Shown one piece after another: positions 1 through 11,884 of a stretch of 64,000 bases of DNA. Origin of the DNA: Tetrapyrgos nigripes (Eukaryota; Basidiomycota; Agaricomycetes; Agaricales; Campanellaceae); contig JAACJM010000169.1 of the NCBI GenBank assembly GCA_013368315.1, forward strand, positions 62,001 to 126,000, given 5' to 3'. Position numbers and translations under genes: made by a program. Under the pieces are notes generated by a model. That model was given only the letters and a program-made list of their open reading frames with translations, did no database searches and was not told the origin of the DNA. Positions within the stretch are counted from its first letter, which is position 1. Every line of letters begins with the position of its first letter.

Positions 1-2
1 TC

Positions 3-1913
3 GCGCATGGAGTATACGAGAGATCGCAAAGTTCGTACCGGTCCCGATGGTTTTGCGTCCTGAAGAAGAATGGTACACTTCGCATTGTACATAGTCTCCA
101 GCCACTCAACAAAATAACTATCAAAGATGCGGGCGTTCCTCCTATTCTCGACAAATTCGTATCACCATTTGGAGCCTGTTCTATATACACCGTCTTTGAT
201 CTTTTCTGGGGCTTCGACGCTCGGAAAGTCCACCCTGAATCTCGAGATCTGACCGGTTTCATGACTCCTTTGGGTCCCTTACAAATCACTTCCTTACCAA
301 TGGGATACACCAATTCCCCTACCGAATTCCAACAATGCATGATTTTTATCCTCCAGGACGAAATTCCCCACACTGCCAACATATTCATCAATGATCTTCC
401 AATAAAAGGTCCACCAACCCGTTATCTCGACGAATTTGGTAACCCCGAAGTATTACGTGAGAATCCTGGGATCCGTCGGTTCGTATGGGAACATGCGCAA
501 GACGTTCATCGTATTATGCATCGTGTCCAGCATGCGGGAGGAACATTTGCCTTCAAAAAGATGCAGGTGGCTCGCCCAGAAGTGATAATCGTTGGACAAC
601 GTTGTACCTTTGAAGGACGATTACCAGATCCCTCAAGATCGGACAAAATCCTTACCTGGCCAACTCTTATGGATCCAAAGGCTGTTCGTCGATTCCTTGG
701 ACTAACCGGCACTGTCAGAATCTGGATTCCCAATTATTCCCAACTTGTTCGACCCCTTACGCATCTATACCGCAAAGACAAACCTTTCATCTGGAATGAT
801 GCGTGCCAAACTGCTTTCGACCGAATCAAATCATTAGTATCATCAGCACCAGCGCTGCGCGAAATCGACTATACCTCTCATCTCCCCGTGTTCCTGGCTG
901 TAGATTCAAGTCAACTGGGAGTAGGATTTATTCTTTCCCAACTTGATGAACAGAATCGCCGCTGTCCTGCCCGATATGGGTCCCTTCCATTCAATGACCG
1001 CGAAAGCCGCTACTCTCAGCCGAAACTTGAACTTTACGGATTGTTCTGAGCGCTGAGGCATTGGAGAATATACCTTATCAGTGTAAAGGACCTGCGTATC
1101 GAATTGGACGCCAAGTACATCACAGGCATGCTTAACGAACCTGACATGCAGCCTAACGCAGCAGTAAACCGTTGGATCCAAGGAATCCTCTTATTCGATT
1201 TTACCATTGTACATGTGCCAGCTGCCAAACACTTAGGTCCTGACGCACTATCCCGATTGGAACATGACGATATCCCCACCGATGACTACGACGATTCTTG
1301 GCTGGACGACATTGCTTTGCACATCCCTTCCATTCCCCCATCCCAACTTACGCCCATCACTACCTTCCTTCGGACCTATGTATTCAACTTTTCAGAAACC
1401 CATACCTTCGATCCACCTTCCCTATCCCTTGCAGATCAAAACCTCCTCGACATCTTCCACTTCCTGAAGGATTTATCCTTCCCAAATTCCATCACATCGA
1501 TTTCCGACCACAAACGACGTACAGACGCACACAGACGTTTTCTTCAGAAAAGCAAGCGCTTCTATATTCTCAACGATCGACTCTACCGGCGTACAGGTCA
1601 CAAAACTCCTCAGCTGGTCGTGCTCAATCCTGAGGCACGTCTCCGAATCCTTACCCAGGCACATGAACTCTTAGGCCATCGAGGAGTCTCTGCAACGTTC
1701 GAATTATTGAACCTACGTTTTCATTGGCCGCATCTACGCCGAGACGTCCACTTCCATATCAAATCATGTCATGAGTGCCAGATACGTAGTCGGCAAGCCT
1801 TGCGAATTCCCTACACGGTCTCTACCCCAGTCTCCCCATTTCAGAAAGTGTATATCGATGTGATGTACATGTCCGGCAGACGAAGGGAGGGAGTTATGTT
1901 ATTCGAGAATTGA
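3..1913 (+). pseudogene. Ty3/gypsy retrotransposon pol remnant: reverse transcriptase, RNase H, integrase N-terminus
   Basis: One reading frame runs from the left edge to 1913, broken only by TGA at 1047-1049. The order is RT fingers (VLKKNGTLRIVHSLQPLNK around 55-110), RT palm (TPLGPL, SLPMGYTNSPTEFQ around 261-330), RNase H (LAVDSSQLGVGF around 890-930, then the YSQPKLELYGLF block), the tether, the integrase zinc-binding HHCC region (HELLGHRG and CHEC, about 1660-1790) and the first Asp of the integrase core (KVYIDVMYM, about 1848-1870). The RT active-site box reads FIND at about 384-395 instead of the family's Y/F-x-D-D, so the first catalytic Asp is lost. The stop lies where homologous elements read Arg-Ala-Leu, as expected of CGA to TGA. 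The element enters from the left, so gag and protease are not seen here. It cannot transpose by itself. Confidence 0.93.
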
Positions 1914-2110
1914 ATGGATCAATATCACTCCAAGGGGTAGCTGCCTCTCGCCTTCTCCCCTACGTCTCGCATTCAGACCCAAAGTTACAACAACTCGCAT
2001 CAGGATTACCACCGGTAGATGATCAACTCAAAGATGTGTCAGATTGGCGTGAACCCCCTTCTATTGAATCCGACCCAGAAGACAACGTGGACGACTCCGA
2101 CTACGACTAG
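1889..2110 (+). pseudogene. C-terminal tail of the gypsy integrase, out of frame
   Basis: Frame 2 resumes polyprotein-like sequence (GGSYVIRELNG, then ASRLLPYV, then an acidic DPEDNVDDSDYD tail ending in TAG at 2108-2110). In related agaricomycete gypsy elements this GSYVICELDG-type block is the integrase C-terminus. Here it follows directly after the first catalytic Asp region. Most of the integrase core, including the second Asp and the Glu, is therefore deleted, and the junction near 1875-1895 is frameshifted. Family identity is inferred from remembered sequence pattern. Confidence 0.75.
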
Positions 2111-2139
2111 CTCGCAACTGGGGACAGTTGCATTTTCTG

Positions 2140-2810
2140 TGTTGGGTGGATGTAATACGAGTTTTTGGTATTTTGTTAAGTTCTTTGTTATGTCAGCATC
2201 CCCTATTCACGTTCTATCTCACGAATCATCGATTCTCAAGTTTATACCATATTTTGCTTATTCTTTGCTAATCTCATCATCCCTACATACCCAGGTCAAT
2301 ACGGATGAGTTCCGACGATCCGTATTTTCCATCTTGCCTTTATCATGTCACTTTCTCACTGATTATCATTTCTTACGCATTTTTAACTGACTTAATTAAG
2401 TTTTATCTATACTTACATGTTGCACGACGTTTCCATACAAGTTTCGAGTTTCTTTTGCATGTTTCAGTCACGATTTTTGCCTTACGATCTTCTTAGTTAT
2501 TTCATTTTAGTACTCTTTGCTTGTAGTATAAGTAGTATATACTTATTCCCGAGAATCCAAGTTATTTCCCCACGAACTTCAGATCTCAAAGATCCAACCC
2601 ATCCCAGCCTAAGCCTAGCCAATCCAGCTCTTTCCTTGAAAAGTCCTACTCATCCTCATCAGCTCAATCTCTCACTGTTTCGAATATTCGACACCGTTCT
2701 GCTGTCATTCGATAGATCAGTAACCACAACCCTTAGCAGAGTCATTTCTCGGACTTACCTTAGTTCGGGAGTATTTTCCTTTGGGTTAATTTCCCTCGTG
2801 TCAATAAGTC
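2140..2810 (+). repeat. Putative 3' LTR or 3' untranslated region of the gypsy element
   Basis: After the polyprotein stop comes TGTTGGGTGGATGTAATACG, a GGATGTAATAC-type start that recurs in reverse orientation near 36400. AT-rich sequence follows, with a TATA-like stretch (TATAAGTAGTATATAC, about 2528-2543), as an LTR promoter would have. I cannot define its right border or a matching 5' LTR, so the LTR call is an inference from position and composition. Confidence 0.4.
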
Positions 2811-3023
2811 TTGCATTGAGCTACTGAGAGGGTCGGCATTCATTGATTGAATACAAAAGTCGTAGAAAGGAGTGAGAGCGACTGAGCTGTGGATGAAGGC
2901 AGTGGGTGAGAGCGTTGAAAAGAGCCCTAAGAGGTCGTGCGACGCACACGTCAACAAAATGCACGTGATTCAGAGCAAACGGACTGGCGCGAACTGACCG
3001 ACGCTCCAGCTTGGCTCCCACTA

Positions 3024-3817
3024 TGGCGGTTCGTTTTGTACAAAAATTATTTCACACGACGTCAGGGGACTAGGATCCATTTGATCGGAGTTCGGGATGA
3101 CGAAGTCCGACACCTTCACTTCCGAACACAACTGAGGAAACGTCATAGGCAGATGGTTGACCGACACGCCAAAGACCAATTTACGAAAATGGGACATATT
3201 TGGAAGCTAGATACAAGTCCAAAAAGGTGATGTATCTATATATGGATACCTTTTAGTATATTTGATTGGTGTGTGAACATATTCTGTATCAAAGCTATCG
3301 AAAGAAGTACAAAAGGACCTTAAATCGGGGCTCCGGACATGGTTACGGATACGCGTCCAAAAACAGCATGTATCCGGATGTCGTGATACTTCATTTCTAT
3401 CAAATCTGTTGAAAAAACTACAAAAAGACCTCGAATCGGGGCTCCGGACATGGTTACGGATATGCGTCCAGAAAGACAATAAGTCCGGCATCCTGATATG
3501 GGTGCCAATAATTCATTTGTCCGTTGAACGGATATATCAGAACCCATTCAGTTGTGATATATCAGTACTACAGAGGCAATGTGTCTGCTCACCCATCAAA
3601 TGTACTGAAAGGCATCCGAATATATCAAGTTTCTGTTCAAATATCTAACTTACTGACACATAATCTATTTGGACTTCTATCTAGACTACGGATGTATCTC
3701 CTTTTCGTATACCTATCCGGTCACCTATCCGTCAAGCAGATATTTTGGTATTTTTGGCGTGCGAGTCTCCTCAATGACTCCGAAAACATATTTTTGTACA
3801 AACGAACCGCCATACCC
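3024..3817. repeat. Unclassified element bounded by short inverted repeats
   Basis: The block TATGGCGGTTCGTTTTGTAC at about 3022-3041 reappears inverted at about 3795-3815, with one or two differences. The interior is AT-rich with no recognisable gene. It could be a decayed MITE-like element or a chance foldback; no target duplication was found. Confidence 0.35.
3283..3480. repeat. Direct tandem duplication, period about 115 bp
   Basis: Two copies of a unit containing TCGGGGCTCCGGACATGG and GTTACGGATA(C/T)GCGTCCA lie at about 3283-3366 and 3396-3480. Each is preceded by an A-rich (A)AGAAGTACAAAAGGACCT-like stretch. No coding content is recognised. Confidence 0.7.
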
Positions 3818-4029
3818 ACAACGACAGAAATAACTTCGTCATGGGATATCTTGGACGAGTGACCCAGAAGCCCCACTCATTCGCTTCTTCCAGTTCCACT
3901 CACTGCTCAGCTCCACTTATGGCAAGTCCTTCCACTAGTCACTGAGGTGTGCTCGTAGATTTGAGTACTTGCACATCTAGGAATCGAAACTTCTCAGAAA
4001 GCTCTTTTTTGGCAATTGCCTTTGTCTAT

Positions 4030-5037
4030 ACATAGGTTAGCTCCCACAATGGACATCAGTGCTTTTTTCAAAGGTCCGCACACTGCTCGTCCCCTGCTCA
4101 TCCGTTCGTCCTAAAAACTGCAGATTCGGATTCCCAGACCTCGAAAGCTGTGCGCGCTCCGGGCTCAGGTCCGGGGGAGCACTTTTTGGGGTACCTGGTC
4201 TGCAGGCCATTATGTCATCTTTTTCAGCGTCGTTTCGCGATTATCTCAACAACCGCTGCTCCGTTTGCCTTAAAACTTGAAGATTCGGACTCCTGGGGGT
4301 TGATACCATATCACTAAGTCCCCAACCCTAACCCCAATCCATGCTCCTCCTGAGAAATCCTTGAAACTTGCTTTCACCCACACCCCAAAATCTATGACCA
4401 CCTATGGGTACCAAGACGACAAGCGCCCCGCTGGAGCGGGGCGCCAAAATGTCCACTATGACCCCCCCTAACATATAAGCCAGCCCACAGGTCCATACAA
4501 TGCGGAATTCTCAAACAACGTCTGTGCCTTCAAGTCGTTGCTGATTTTGCCCCCCCAACCGTCAACCTGGTTTTGTGTCCCATTCCCAGTGGTGCCCACT
4601 CCTGGCGGGGCGTCAGTACATTCCATTTGACAGCAGAAACTTGATGCTGCGCCCCATTACAGCACAGACCCTTCCTTTCACCCATACTCGACCAGTTCGC
4701 TCTTTTCTGTGTCAAAAATGTATCCCTCACGGACTATACCTAGACGACTTATGCGCAGTCTGCATGGGGTGCCAGTATCTTCCATTTGATCTACAAAAAC
4801 AGGAAAACCATCCTGTAGGGCCATGCCTACAAGCCACTTTGACCTGGGCCTTAAAACTCCTCCCAACGCGTATTTTCCCACATGCAACGAAAGTGGACTT
4901 AATGTTGTTTCTGCTACAGCCACTCAACCACCCACTAAACATCCTGAATTGACCACCATCTATCCCCCTACAAAGAGTGGAACAACACAAACTAGAGTTT
5001 AGTCATCGGTGGAGTAGGGTTTCGGGGGGCATATATA
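4030..5037 (+). repeat. Rep-A dispersed element, copy 1 (right end missing)
   Basis: Rep-A occurs four times: here, at 6684-8121 (+), 14850-15446 (-) and 38048-39620 (-). All copies begin with TAGGTTAGCTCCCACAATGG or a close variant and run through a strong GC palindrome (4423-4444). A TATAAGCCAGCCC box and about 430 bp with open frames on both strands follow. The open frames differ between copies mostly by amino-acid-changing substitutions, and copy 1 has a stop in one of them, so I do not call a gene. This copy ends at GTAGGGTTTCGG and is joined to other repeat sequence. It has no transposase; class unknown. Confidence 0.8.
4423..4444. repeat. Perfect GC palindrome within Rep-A
   Basis: Arms GCGCCCCGCT and AGCGGGGCGC flank a 2-nt loop, GG here. 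The same palindrome is at 7016-7037 and in the reverse-oriented copies near 15033-15054 and 39127-39148. Conservation in all four copies suggests a structural role in the element or simply recent amplification. Confidence 0.9.
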
Positions 5038-5167
5038 TATTCTAATCATGAGAGGCATTCTTTAGCAGCCCCGACTTCATCAGCATATGATGCATGCATC
5101 ATACAGAATGCAACGCTGACAGCGGAGCATCCTGTATAATGCGGTGAACGCTCAAGTCGTCTTTGAC

Positions 5168-6683
5168 CGACTTCAGCGTTCACGAAAATATCATAAATAT
5201 AATCTTAATCTTCAGCCACCGAGAGAAAACAATTCATATCTACATGAATTCTCCATCGTTTTCCTTGAATAGTACACCATTTTAAGGCTATGGACTAGCG
5301 TTATAGACTGACCTATATACGTCGATAATATATATTAACTTTGGAATACACAGCCATCAATATTGCTTTTGACTGTTTTTGCTTAATTAAAAATACTTCC
5401 AGTCCTCTAATGCACTGGTCCTATAAATAGGAAATGTAGGCATTACTTCAGGGCACTTTTCTGTGCAAACAAAACAACCTGTTTATGCGTAAAATTCTTT
5501 GTTTTCTTCAAATTTGTCAAAGAAATACATGAAAGGAACATTCACTTAGGACGCTCAAGTCGAGCATCCATACCTCCGCTGTCAGTGGAGCATGCATGCA
5601 TGCATGCACAGAATGCAACGCTGATAGCGGAGCATCCTACAGTCACATAAATCTTACGGACGTTCTGAGCGTCCATAACTTTCACGGACACTAGCTTGCA
5701 TATATATAGCTCCGCTCACAGCGTGAACGCTGAAATCGGTCAAAGACGACTTGAGTGTTCACCGCATTACACAGGATGCTCCGCTGTCAGCGTTGCATTC
5801 TGTATGATGCATGCATGATACAGAGTGCTCCGCTCACAGCGTAGCTAGCATTCTGTGTATGCATGATACAGAATGCTCCGCCATCAGCGTTGCATTCTGT
5901 GTCTGCATGGATGAGAATGAACACGAATGGTATTAAATACATTCAGCTATTCATACATATATAGAATAATGTGGACGCTGTGAGCGTAGTGAACGCTCAC
6001 AGCGTCCCAAACACTCTATCCATAGACATAGTGGCTCATAGATGCTGACAGTCAATCCCTAACCCGATCTTTAGTCAACAATTTTCAAACTCAGCTTGAC
6101 ATGTCTTTCATCCTTTCTCCCATCATCTGTCCGCTCAACATCACCTCAAAGTTGAATTAAACCTGCCTCAAACCCTTCAACCCTTTATGTCCAGTCATTT
6201 TTATCATATTAAAATCCTTTTATATTTTGTCTATATACTTTTTTTATTTTTGGCTGGCGTTGGGTGCAGGAGGCAGCCTTGATCGTAGGGGGGGTGTACC
6301 GGGACATATACGTGATCGTGCGTTGTCCCCATGGACCGATTGCCACACTGCTTCCTTTCCCAAGTTTTCCTACATATTTCTTTCTATTAAAAATCTCCGC
6401 CCCATTATCTTCTAACATTCGTCGCTTTAGCCGTTCAGTCTAGGCATCATCTTTGTGGTTGATTGGCTGTTCAAAAGATTTGGGGAATTTCTTGCAAGTG
6501 TCTTGGACACTCAGATGTGTGAACGTCTTGGACGCTCGGATGTACCAATGGCTGTTAAAAAGATTTGGGGAATTTCTTGCAAGTGTCTTGGACACTTTGA
6601 CACTCGGATGCGTGGACGTCTTGGACGTGTTGATGTGCCGATGTCTTGTACACTCGGATCCATGGATGTCTTAGACGTGCAGA
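5168..6683 (+). repeat. Rep-B, left arm of the large inverted repeat
   Basis: This 1.5-kb segment matches 13301-14848 on the opposite strand almost base for base, including the mononucleotide-rich central part at 6209-6418. It contains palindromic words such as GTGAACGCT with AGCGTTCAC, runs of GCATGCATGCATGC, and, at its inner end (6490-6680), GTGTC-TTG-GACAC type hairpins. Short ORFs inside are found in both arms but look like non-coding sequence. See the findings for the foldback interpretation. Confidence 0.85.
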
Positions 6684-8121
6684 TCCTATGTATAGGTTGG
6701 CTCCCACAATGGACATCAGTGCTTTTTTCAAAGGTCCGCACACTGCTTGTCCCCTGCTCATCCGTTCGTCCTAAAAACTGCAGATACCTGGTCTGCAGGC
6801 CATTATGTCATCTTTTTCAGCGTTGTTTCACGATTATCTCAACAACCGCTGCTCCGTTTCCCTTAAAACTTGAAGATTTGGACTCCTGGGGGTTGATACC
6901 ATATCACTAAGTCCCCAACCCTAACCCCAATCCATGCTCCTCCTGAGAAATCCTTGAAACTTGCTTTCACCGACACCCCGAAATCTATGACCACCTATGG
7001 GTACCAAGACAACAAGCGCCCCGCTGGAGCGGGGCGCCAAAATGTCCACTATGACTCCCCCTAACATATAAGCCAGCCCACAGGTCCATACAATGCGGAA
7101 TTCTCAAACAACGTCTGTGCCTTCAAGTCGTTGCTGATTTTTGCCCCCCCAACCGTCAACCTGGTTTTGTGTCCCATTCCCAGCGGTGCCCACTCCTGGC
7201 GGGGCGTCAGTACATTCTATTTGACAGCAGAAACTTGATGCTGCGCCCCATTACAGCACAGACCCTTTCTTTCACCCATACTCGACCAGTTCGCTCTTTT
7301 CTGTGTCAAAAATGTATCCCTCACGGACTATACCTAGACGACTTACGCGCAGTCTGCATGGGGTGCCAGTATCTTCCATTTCATCTACAGAAACAGGAAA
7401 ACCATCCTGTAGGGCCATGCCTACGAGCCACTTTGACCTGGGCCTTAAAACTCCTCCCAATGCGTATTTTCCCACATGCAGTGAAAGTGGACTTAATGTT
7501 GTTTCTGCTACAGCCAGTCAACCACCCACTAAACATCCTGAATTGACCACCATCTATCCCCCTGCAAAGAGTGGAACAACACAAACTAGAGTTTAGTCAT
7601 TGGTGGAGTAGGGTTTCGGAGGGGAGGCAGCAGTGGCGCAGTCACGTGACCACGCGCCAAGGTATTGGTTTGGCTGCGACAGGTTTATAACATTACATAA
7701 GTGGTCTTGACCCCACACTAGGGTTGAGGCAGCTGACGAGCAAAAAAGTTTAGCTTGCTACATGCAAAAATTCTCAACCAAGTCCATAATTAAATACGTA
7801 TGGCTACAAGATATTGTCTACAACGTAAATGACCACATCAAGTCAAGAACAAACGCACCGAAAACGGGAACAGTATGATGCAATAGGTACTAAAGGAAGA
7901 ACGAGAGGCGGCCACCAGGGAAGATGTTGAAAACAAGTATGTAGAGTAGAGATACAGGAACAGCGAGCATGATTCATTGTATGTATCAGATCCTGGAGAG
8001 ATGTCAGAACCACTAAACCACATAAAAAATCTGAAGACATTACACCTGAAGGACGTTAAAGCCCCTCTGCAAATGTCGTGGTCAGAGTGTGATGGAGCCT
8101 GAGGAAGCAGTAAGACACCTA
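6684..8121 (+). repeat. Rep-A dispersed element, copy 2 (longest with copy 4)
   Basis: It has the same start as copy 1 and continues past the GTAGGGTTTCGG point through GGCAGCAGTGGCGCAGTCAC to GTAAGACACC near 8121, where it diverges from copy 4. It therefore shows Rep-A to be about 1.45-1.6 kb. Relative to copy 1 it lacks about 70 bp between two CTGCAG words near 6780, a deletion probably mediated by that short repeat. No protein function is recognised. Confidence 0.8.
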
Positions 8122-8440
8122 AGGGTTATTGCCTGCCTCACAATGGCCATAGTGGGACTTGTTATAATTGTAGCTGCTACACCTGTACATTGAAGCCAAT
8201 TCAATGTACATCACATGTAACACCTAGTTACATGTGGTGGGAGGTGCAGGAGGAAGAGGGATGTTGTAGGTAGTCTTGGTGGTGGTGGTAGAAGAACAAG
8301 GTACATAACAAATAAGTCATGTATGTACATACATGATGCAACACTTTAGCCGTCACATTCAGAATGCGACGCTTAAAGCGTCCAAATATTTTTGTAATTA
8401 CCAATAAATGTACAACTTGAAAGACATTTAGGCAAAAAAG
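8122..8440. other. No gene seen; simple AT/TG-rich sequence
   Basis: Contains short words such as GGTGGTGGTGG and ATGTACATACATG. The first hairpin-type words (GCGACGCTTAAAGCGTC near 8368) appear here, leading into the following array. Confidence 0.5.
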
Positions 8441-9225
8441 AAAATGTAACTCCTGACGCTCAAGTCGGAGACTGACGACTTGAGCGTCAGAACCAGATTG
8501 TTGGGTCTGACACTCAAGTCAGAGACTGACGCTTTGAGCGTCAGAACCAGATGCGAGAGTCTGACGCTCAAAGTGTCCGCGTCAGGACCAGATGCGAGAG
8601 TCTGACGCTCAAAGTGTCCGCGTCAGGACCAGATGCGAGAGTCTGACGCTCAAAGTGTCCGCGTCAGGACCAGATTCTCGGGTCTGACACTCGAGTCAGA
8701 GACTGACGCTTTGAGCGTCAGAACCAGATGCGAGAGTCTGACGCTCAAAGCGTCCGCATCAGGACTAGATTCTCGGGTCTGATACTTGAGTCAGAGACTG
8801 ACGCTCAAAGCGTCCGCGTCAGGACCAGATTCTCGGGTCTGACACCCAAGTCAGAGACTGACGCTTTGAGCGTCAGAACCAGATGCGAGAGTCTGACGCT
8901 CAAAGCGTCCGCGTCAGGACTAGATTCTCGGGTCTGATACTCGAGTCAGAGACTGATGCTTTGAGCGTCAGAACCAGATGTGAGAGTCTGACACTCAAAG
9001 CGTCAGGTCCAGATTCTCGGGTCTGACACTCGAGTCAGAGACTGACGCTTTGAGCGTCAGAACCAGATGCGAGAGTCTGACGCTCAAAGCGTCCGCGTCA
9101 GGACCAGATTCTCGGGTCTGACACCCAAGTCAGAGACTGATGCTTTGAGCGTCAGAACCAGATGCGAGAGTCTGACGCTCAAAGCGTCAGAACTAGATTC
9201 TCGGGTCTGACACCCAACTTCAAGT
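8440..9225. repeat. Minisatellite array with GACGCT-CAA/TTG-AGCGTC hairpins
   Basis: Units of about 95 bp, plus a 41-bp subunit repeated three times at about 8549-8672, form a tandem array. Each unit carries one or two odd-length palindromes: GACGCTTTGAGCGTC at 8528-8542 (loop TTG), and GACGCT, CAA, AGCGTC at 8895-8909. The words between the palindromes (AACCAGATGCGAGAGTCT, AGATTCTCGGGTCTGACA) are unlike those of the neighbouring arrays. The apparent ORF at 8728-8937 is repeat translation. Confidence 0.9.
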
Positions 9226-9700
9226 CAGAGAAGTGATATTGAACATGCAGTATATGCATCTTGCCTTACTAAATGCACCTTGCTTGACTTTTAGAACCAT
9301 TTGTATATATTCAGAAACCCCTTTACTGGCGCTTCATAACGCACTACTAACCATTGAAAACGAATTAGAGTTGAAGAAGATATTGACAAAACAATGTACT
9401 CATCTGAAATTTCAAGGAAACTTCATAGTAGTCGAACGCGCTGAATCCCATGAAGAAAACAACAAACAATATATAAAATACCCCAGAGTACTATACCGAG
9501 TGTGCTCACTACAGTAGTAATATTTCGACTTGGAAGTATTAATAATACTATTAAGACCATTCACGCGCCTACTCATGTGACCGCTTGAAGTTGTCATTAA
9601 CTCTTCAACTTACGCGTCCAAGTCTCCAAACGCGATCACCCTCCTGAGGCCACTTCTCTAGCTCTAGGCGATCTCTCCGTCCCTGGAGGTGTCCTAGCAA
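9226..9700. other. No gene recognised
   Basis: An AT-rich stretch with a 94-codon ORF at 9233-9517 that resembles no family known to me and has no splice or promoter context. Likely spacer between repeat arrays. Confidence 0.4.
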
Positions 9701-9744
9701 ATTTCAGTGTGCTTCAGGAGGTTTTTATTCGCATTTTTGGGGCT

Positions 9745-10135
9745 TTTTTGCCTACTTTCACATCCTACTATGTTCTCCATCTATTTCTATGCTTCCGGAG
9801 TCGTTTCTGGGGTTATTCAACCCTCCGAATACGATTACAACACTCCCTGGGCCTGTGCCGCCTGCCACATCGTCATTATCCCTTTTGCACAACTTCCACC
9901 ACGGGTACGCATTTTCTCCTCATTTTCTTTCTTTTCTCTGCTTATTCTAACGTTTTTAGACCCTCCAACTCCATCCCCACCCTCGTTAATACCCTCCGGC
10001 TTCGCGTTCTCGCGATATCACCATCCTCTCCTCCTCCTCCCCACTAACTTCACAACTCCTCGCCCCCTGGTCCACCATACGTCACCAAGGATTCGATTCC
10101 AGGGTTATTTAACCCTTCGAACACGATGGGATGGG
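9745..10135 (-). repeat. Inverted fragments of the Rep-C family
   Basis: GGGGTTATTCAACCCTCCGA near 9812 and GGGTTATTTAACCCTTCGAA near 10103 are reverse complements of the AGGGTTGAATAACCCT word repeated at 34700-36250. They mark Rep-C pieces on the minus strand. The pyrimidine-rich ORFs in between are not considered genes. Confidence 0.55.
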
Positions 10136-10159
10136 TTTTTAGACCGTCGGACTGCATCC

Positions 10160-10880
10160 AGCGTGAACGACTTCGTCGTCGTTCACACTATATCTGCTAT
10201 AAATTACTATTGATGTAAGTAAGTACAATAAATTTATAACTTGAAGCCTTCATTCCAGCACAACGCGCAAGTTGTTGCTGGCTGTATCTACGGAATACCG
10301 TCATTCGTCAAGTCTGTGTCTGTTCACATTGATAATTATGACGCTCAGGTCATCGCTGTATTTAGACACACAACCTGAATATCCCCATTTCTTTTTTCAC
10401 TCTCTTTCACTCTCTGTCTATTTCTAAACTTACAGTCTGTATTCCAGCACGACGTCCAAGTCGTTGCTGGTTGTAGCTAGTAGTCGGCAAGTACTTTTCT
10501 TGAAGCTCAAAGCGTCGAGTAAAGTACTTGATCTTACTAGCATGCATCTAGCATCCAGCGTGAATGACTTAGTTGTTCATGCTGTATCTAGGGTTCTAAA
10601 ACAAATTGTATCTACATATAATTTGTGATGACTTAGTCGTCAGCCCGGTTGTGAATATATTCTCCAATGTGCTCCTACATACAACGCGTACCAACCAAGT
10701 CGGCACGAATTGTATGTGGAGGCTGCCTGGAGTACGGTCGACCTGTAAATATACCTATGCCACAATATCACGTTGTGTGTGTAAGAGCATGCACCATCTC
10801 ACATTAGTACATGGAACTCGTACCGACGACCAAGTCGGCACAGTCTCAGAGTGGAGTTCTGACGCTCAAAGCGTCATGAA
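10160..10880. repeat. Scattered hairpin words, non-tandem
   Basis: Includes GTGAACGAC, TTC, GTCGTTCAC (perfect 9-bp stem, 10163-10183). A related wobble form near 10561 has arms GAATGAC and GTTGTTC around TTA. Two related hairpins near 10257 and 10443 have arms CCAGCACAAC/GTTGTTGCTGG and CCAGCACGAC/GTCGTTGCTGG. Each is set in unrelated sequence. No gene recognised. Confidence 0.65.
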
Positions 10881-10980
10881 CTTGACACTCCCCTCAAAGT
10901 ATCTATAAATTTGTGTATACATGTATTACTACTATGTCTTGTAAATACAACTAATTCTACTTTGTAAAATAAGGCACTGA

Positions 10981-11850
10981 TATCCGAACGCTCAAAGTGT
11001 CCGAATGTGCACAGACCACCCAAACGCTCAAAGTGTCCGAATGTGCACAGACCACCCAAACGCTTTTGGGCATCCAGATGTGCACGGACCACATGAACGC
11101 TTTGGGTGTCTTACTTGGTCCGTGTACTGCAGCACCTGGACGCCCAAAGCATTCACGGACACTTTGAGCGTCCAGATGTGCGGACCAAGCAAACGGTCTG
11201 TGCACAGGACATCTGAACGCCCAAAGCGTTCACTAACGCTTTGGGCATACAGATGTGCAAGGACCAACCAAACGCTTTGGCGTTCTGAGTTGGTCCGTGC
11301 ACAGGAAACATCCACACCACATTTGTATGCCCAAAGCGTTCATGGACGTTTTGGGCGTACAGATGTGCATGGACCAAGCAAACACTTTGGGCGTTCTGAC
11401 TTGGTCCATGCACAGGACCACAGGACATCTGAACGCCCAAAGCGTCAGTGAACGCTTTGAGCGTACAGATGTGCATGGACCAACTAAACGCTTTGGGCGT
11501 TCTGGGTTGGTCTGTGCACAGGAAACACCCACACCGCATTTGTACGCCCAAAGCGTTCATGGACGCTTTGGGCGTACAAATGTGCACAGACTAAGCAAAC
11601 GCTTTGGGCGTTCTGACTTGGTCCGTGCACAGGAAACCACAGGACATCTGAACGCCCAAAGCGTCAGTGAACGCTTTGAGCGTACAGATGTGCACGGACC
11701 AACCAAACGCTTTGGGCGTTCTGGTTGGTCCATGCACAGGAAACACCCACACCGCATCTGTACGCCCAAAGCGTTCATGGATGCTTTGGGCGTACAGATG
11801 TGCATGGACCAAGCAAACGCTCTAGGCGTTCTGACTTGGTCTGTGCACCA
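10981..11850. repeat. Tandem array with GAACGC-CCAAA-GCGTTC and CGCTTTGGGCG words
   Basis: Units of roughly 115 bp alternate GAACGCCCAAAGCGTTC (for example 11215-11231) with ATGTGCA(C/T)GGACCAA and ACGCTTTGGGCGTTCTG. The long ORFs on both strands (for example 11255-11923) are only repeat translations. Both strands stay open because the unit is nearly palindromic. Confidence 0.9.
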
Positions 11851-11884
11851 GACATCTTATGTGCTCTTTCACCCAATGAGCATA

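Noticed and set aside
4575..4952. 125-codon ORF found in three Rep-A copies
   Set aside because: Open in several frames on both strands. Differences between copies are mainly amino-acid-changing, so conservation reflects recent copying rather than coding constraint.
6209..6418. Short ORF conserved at 13569-13781
   Set aside because: Part of the Rep-B inverted arms; the whole 1.5 kb is equally conserved, so the ORF is not evidence of coding.
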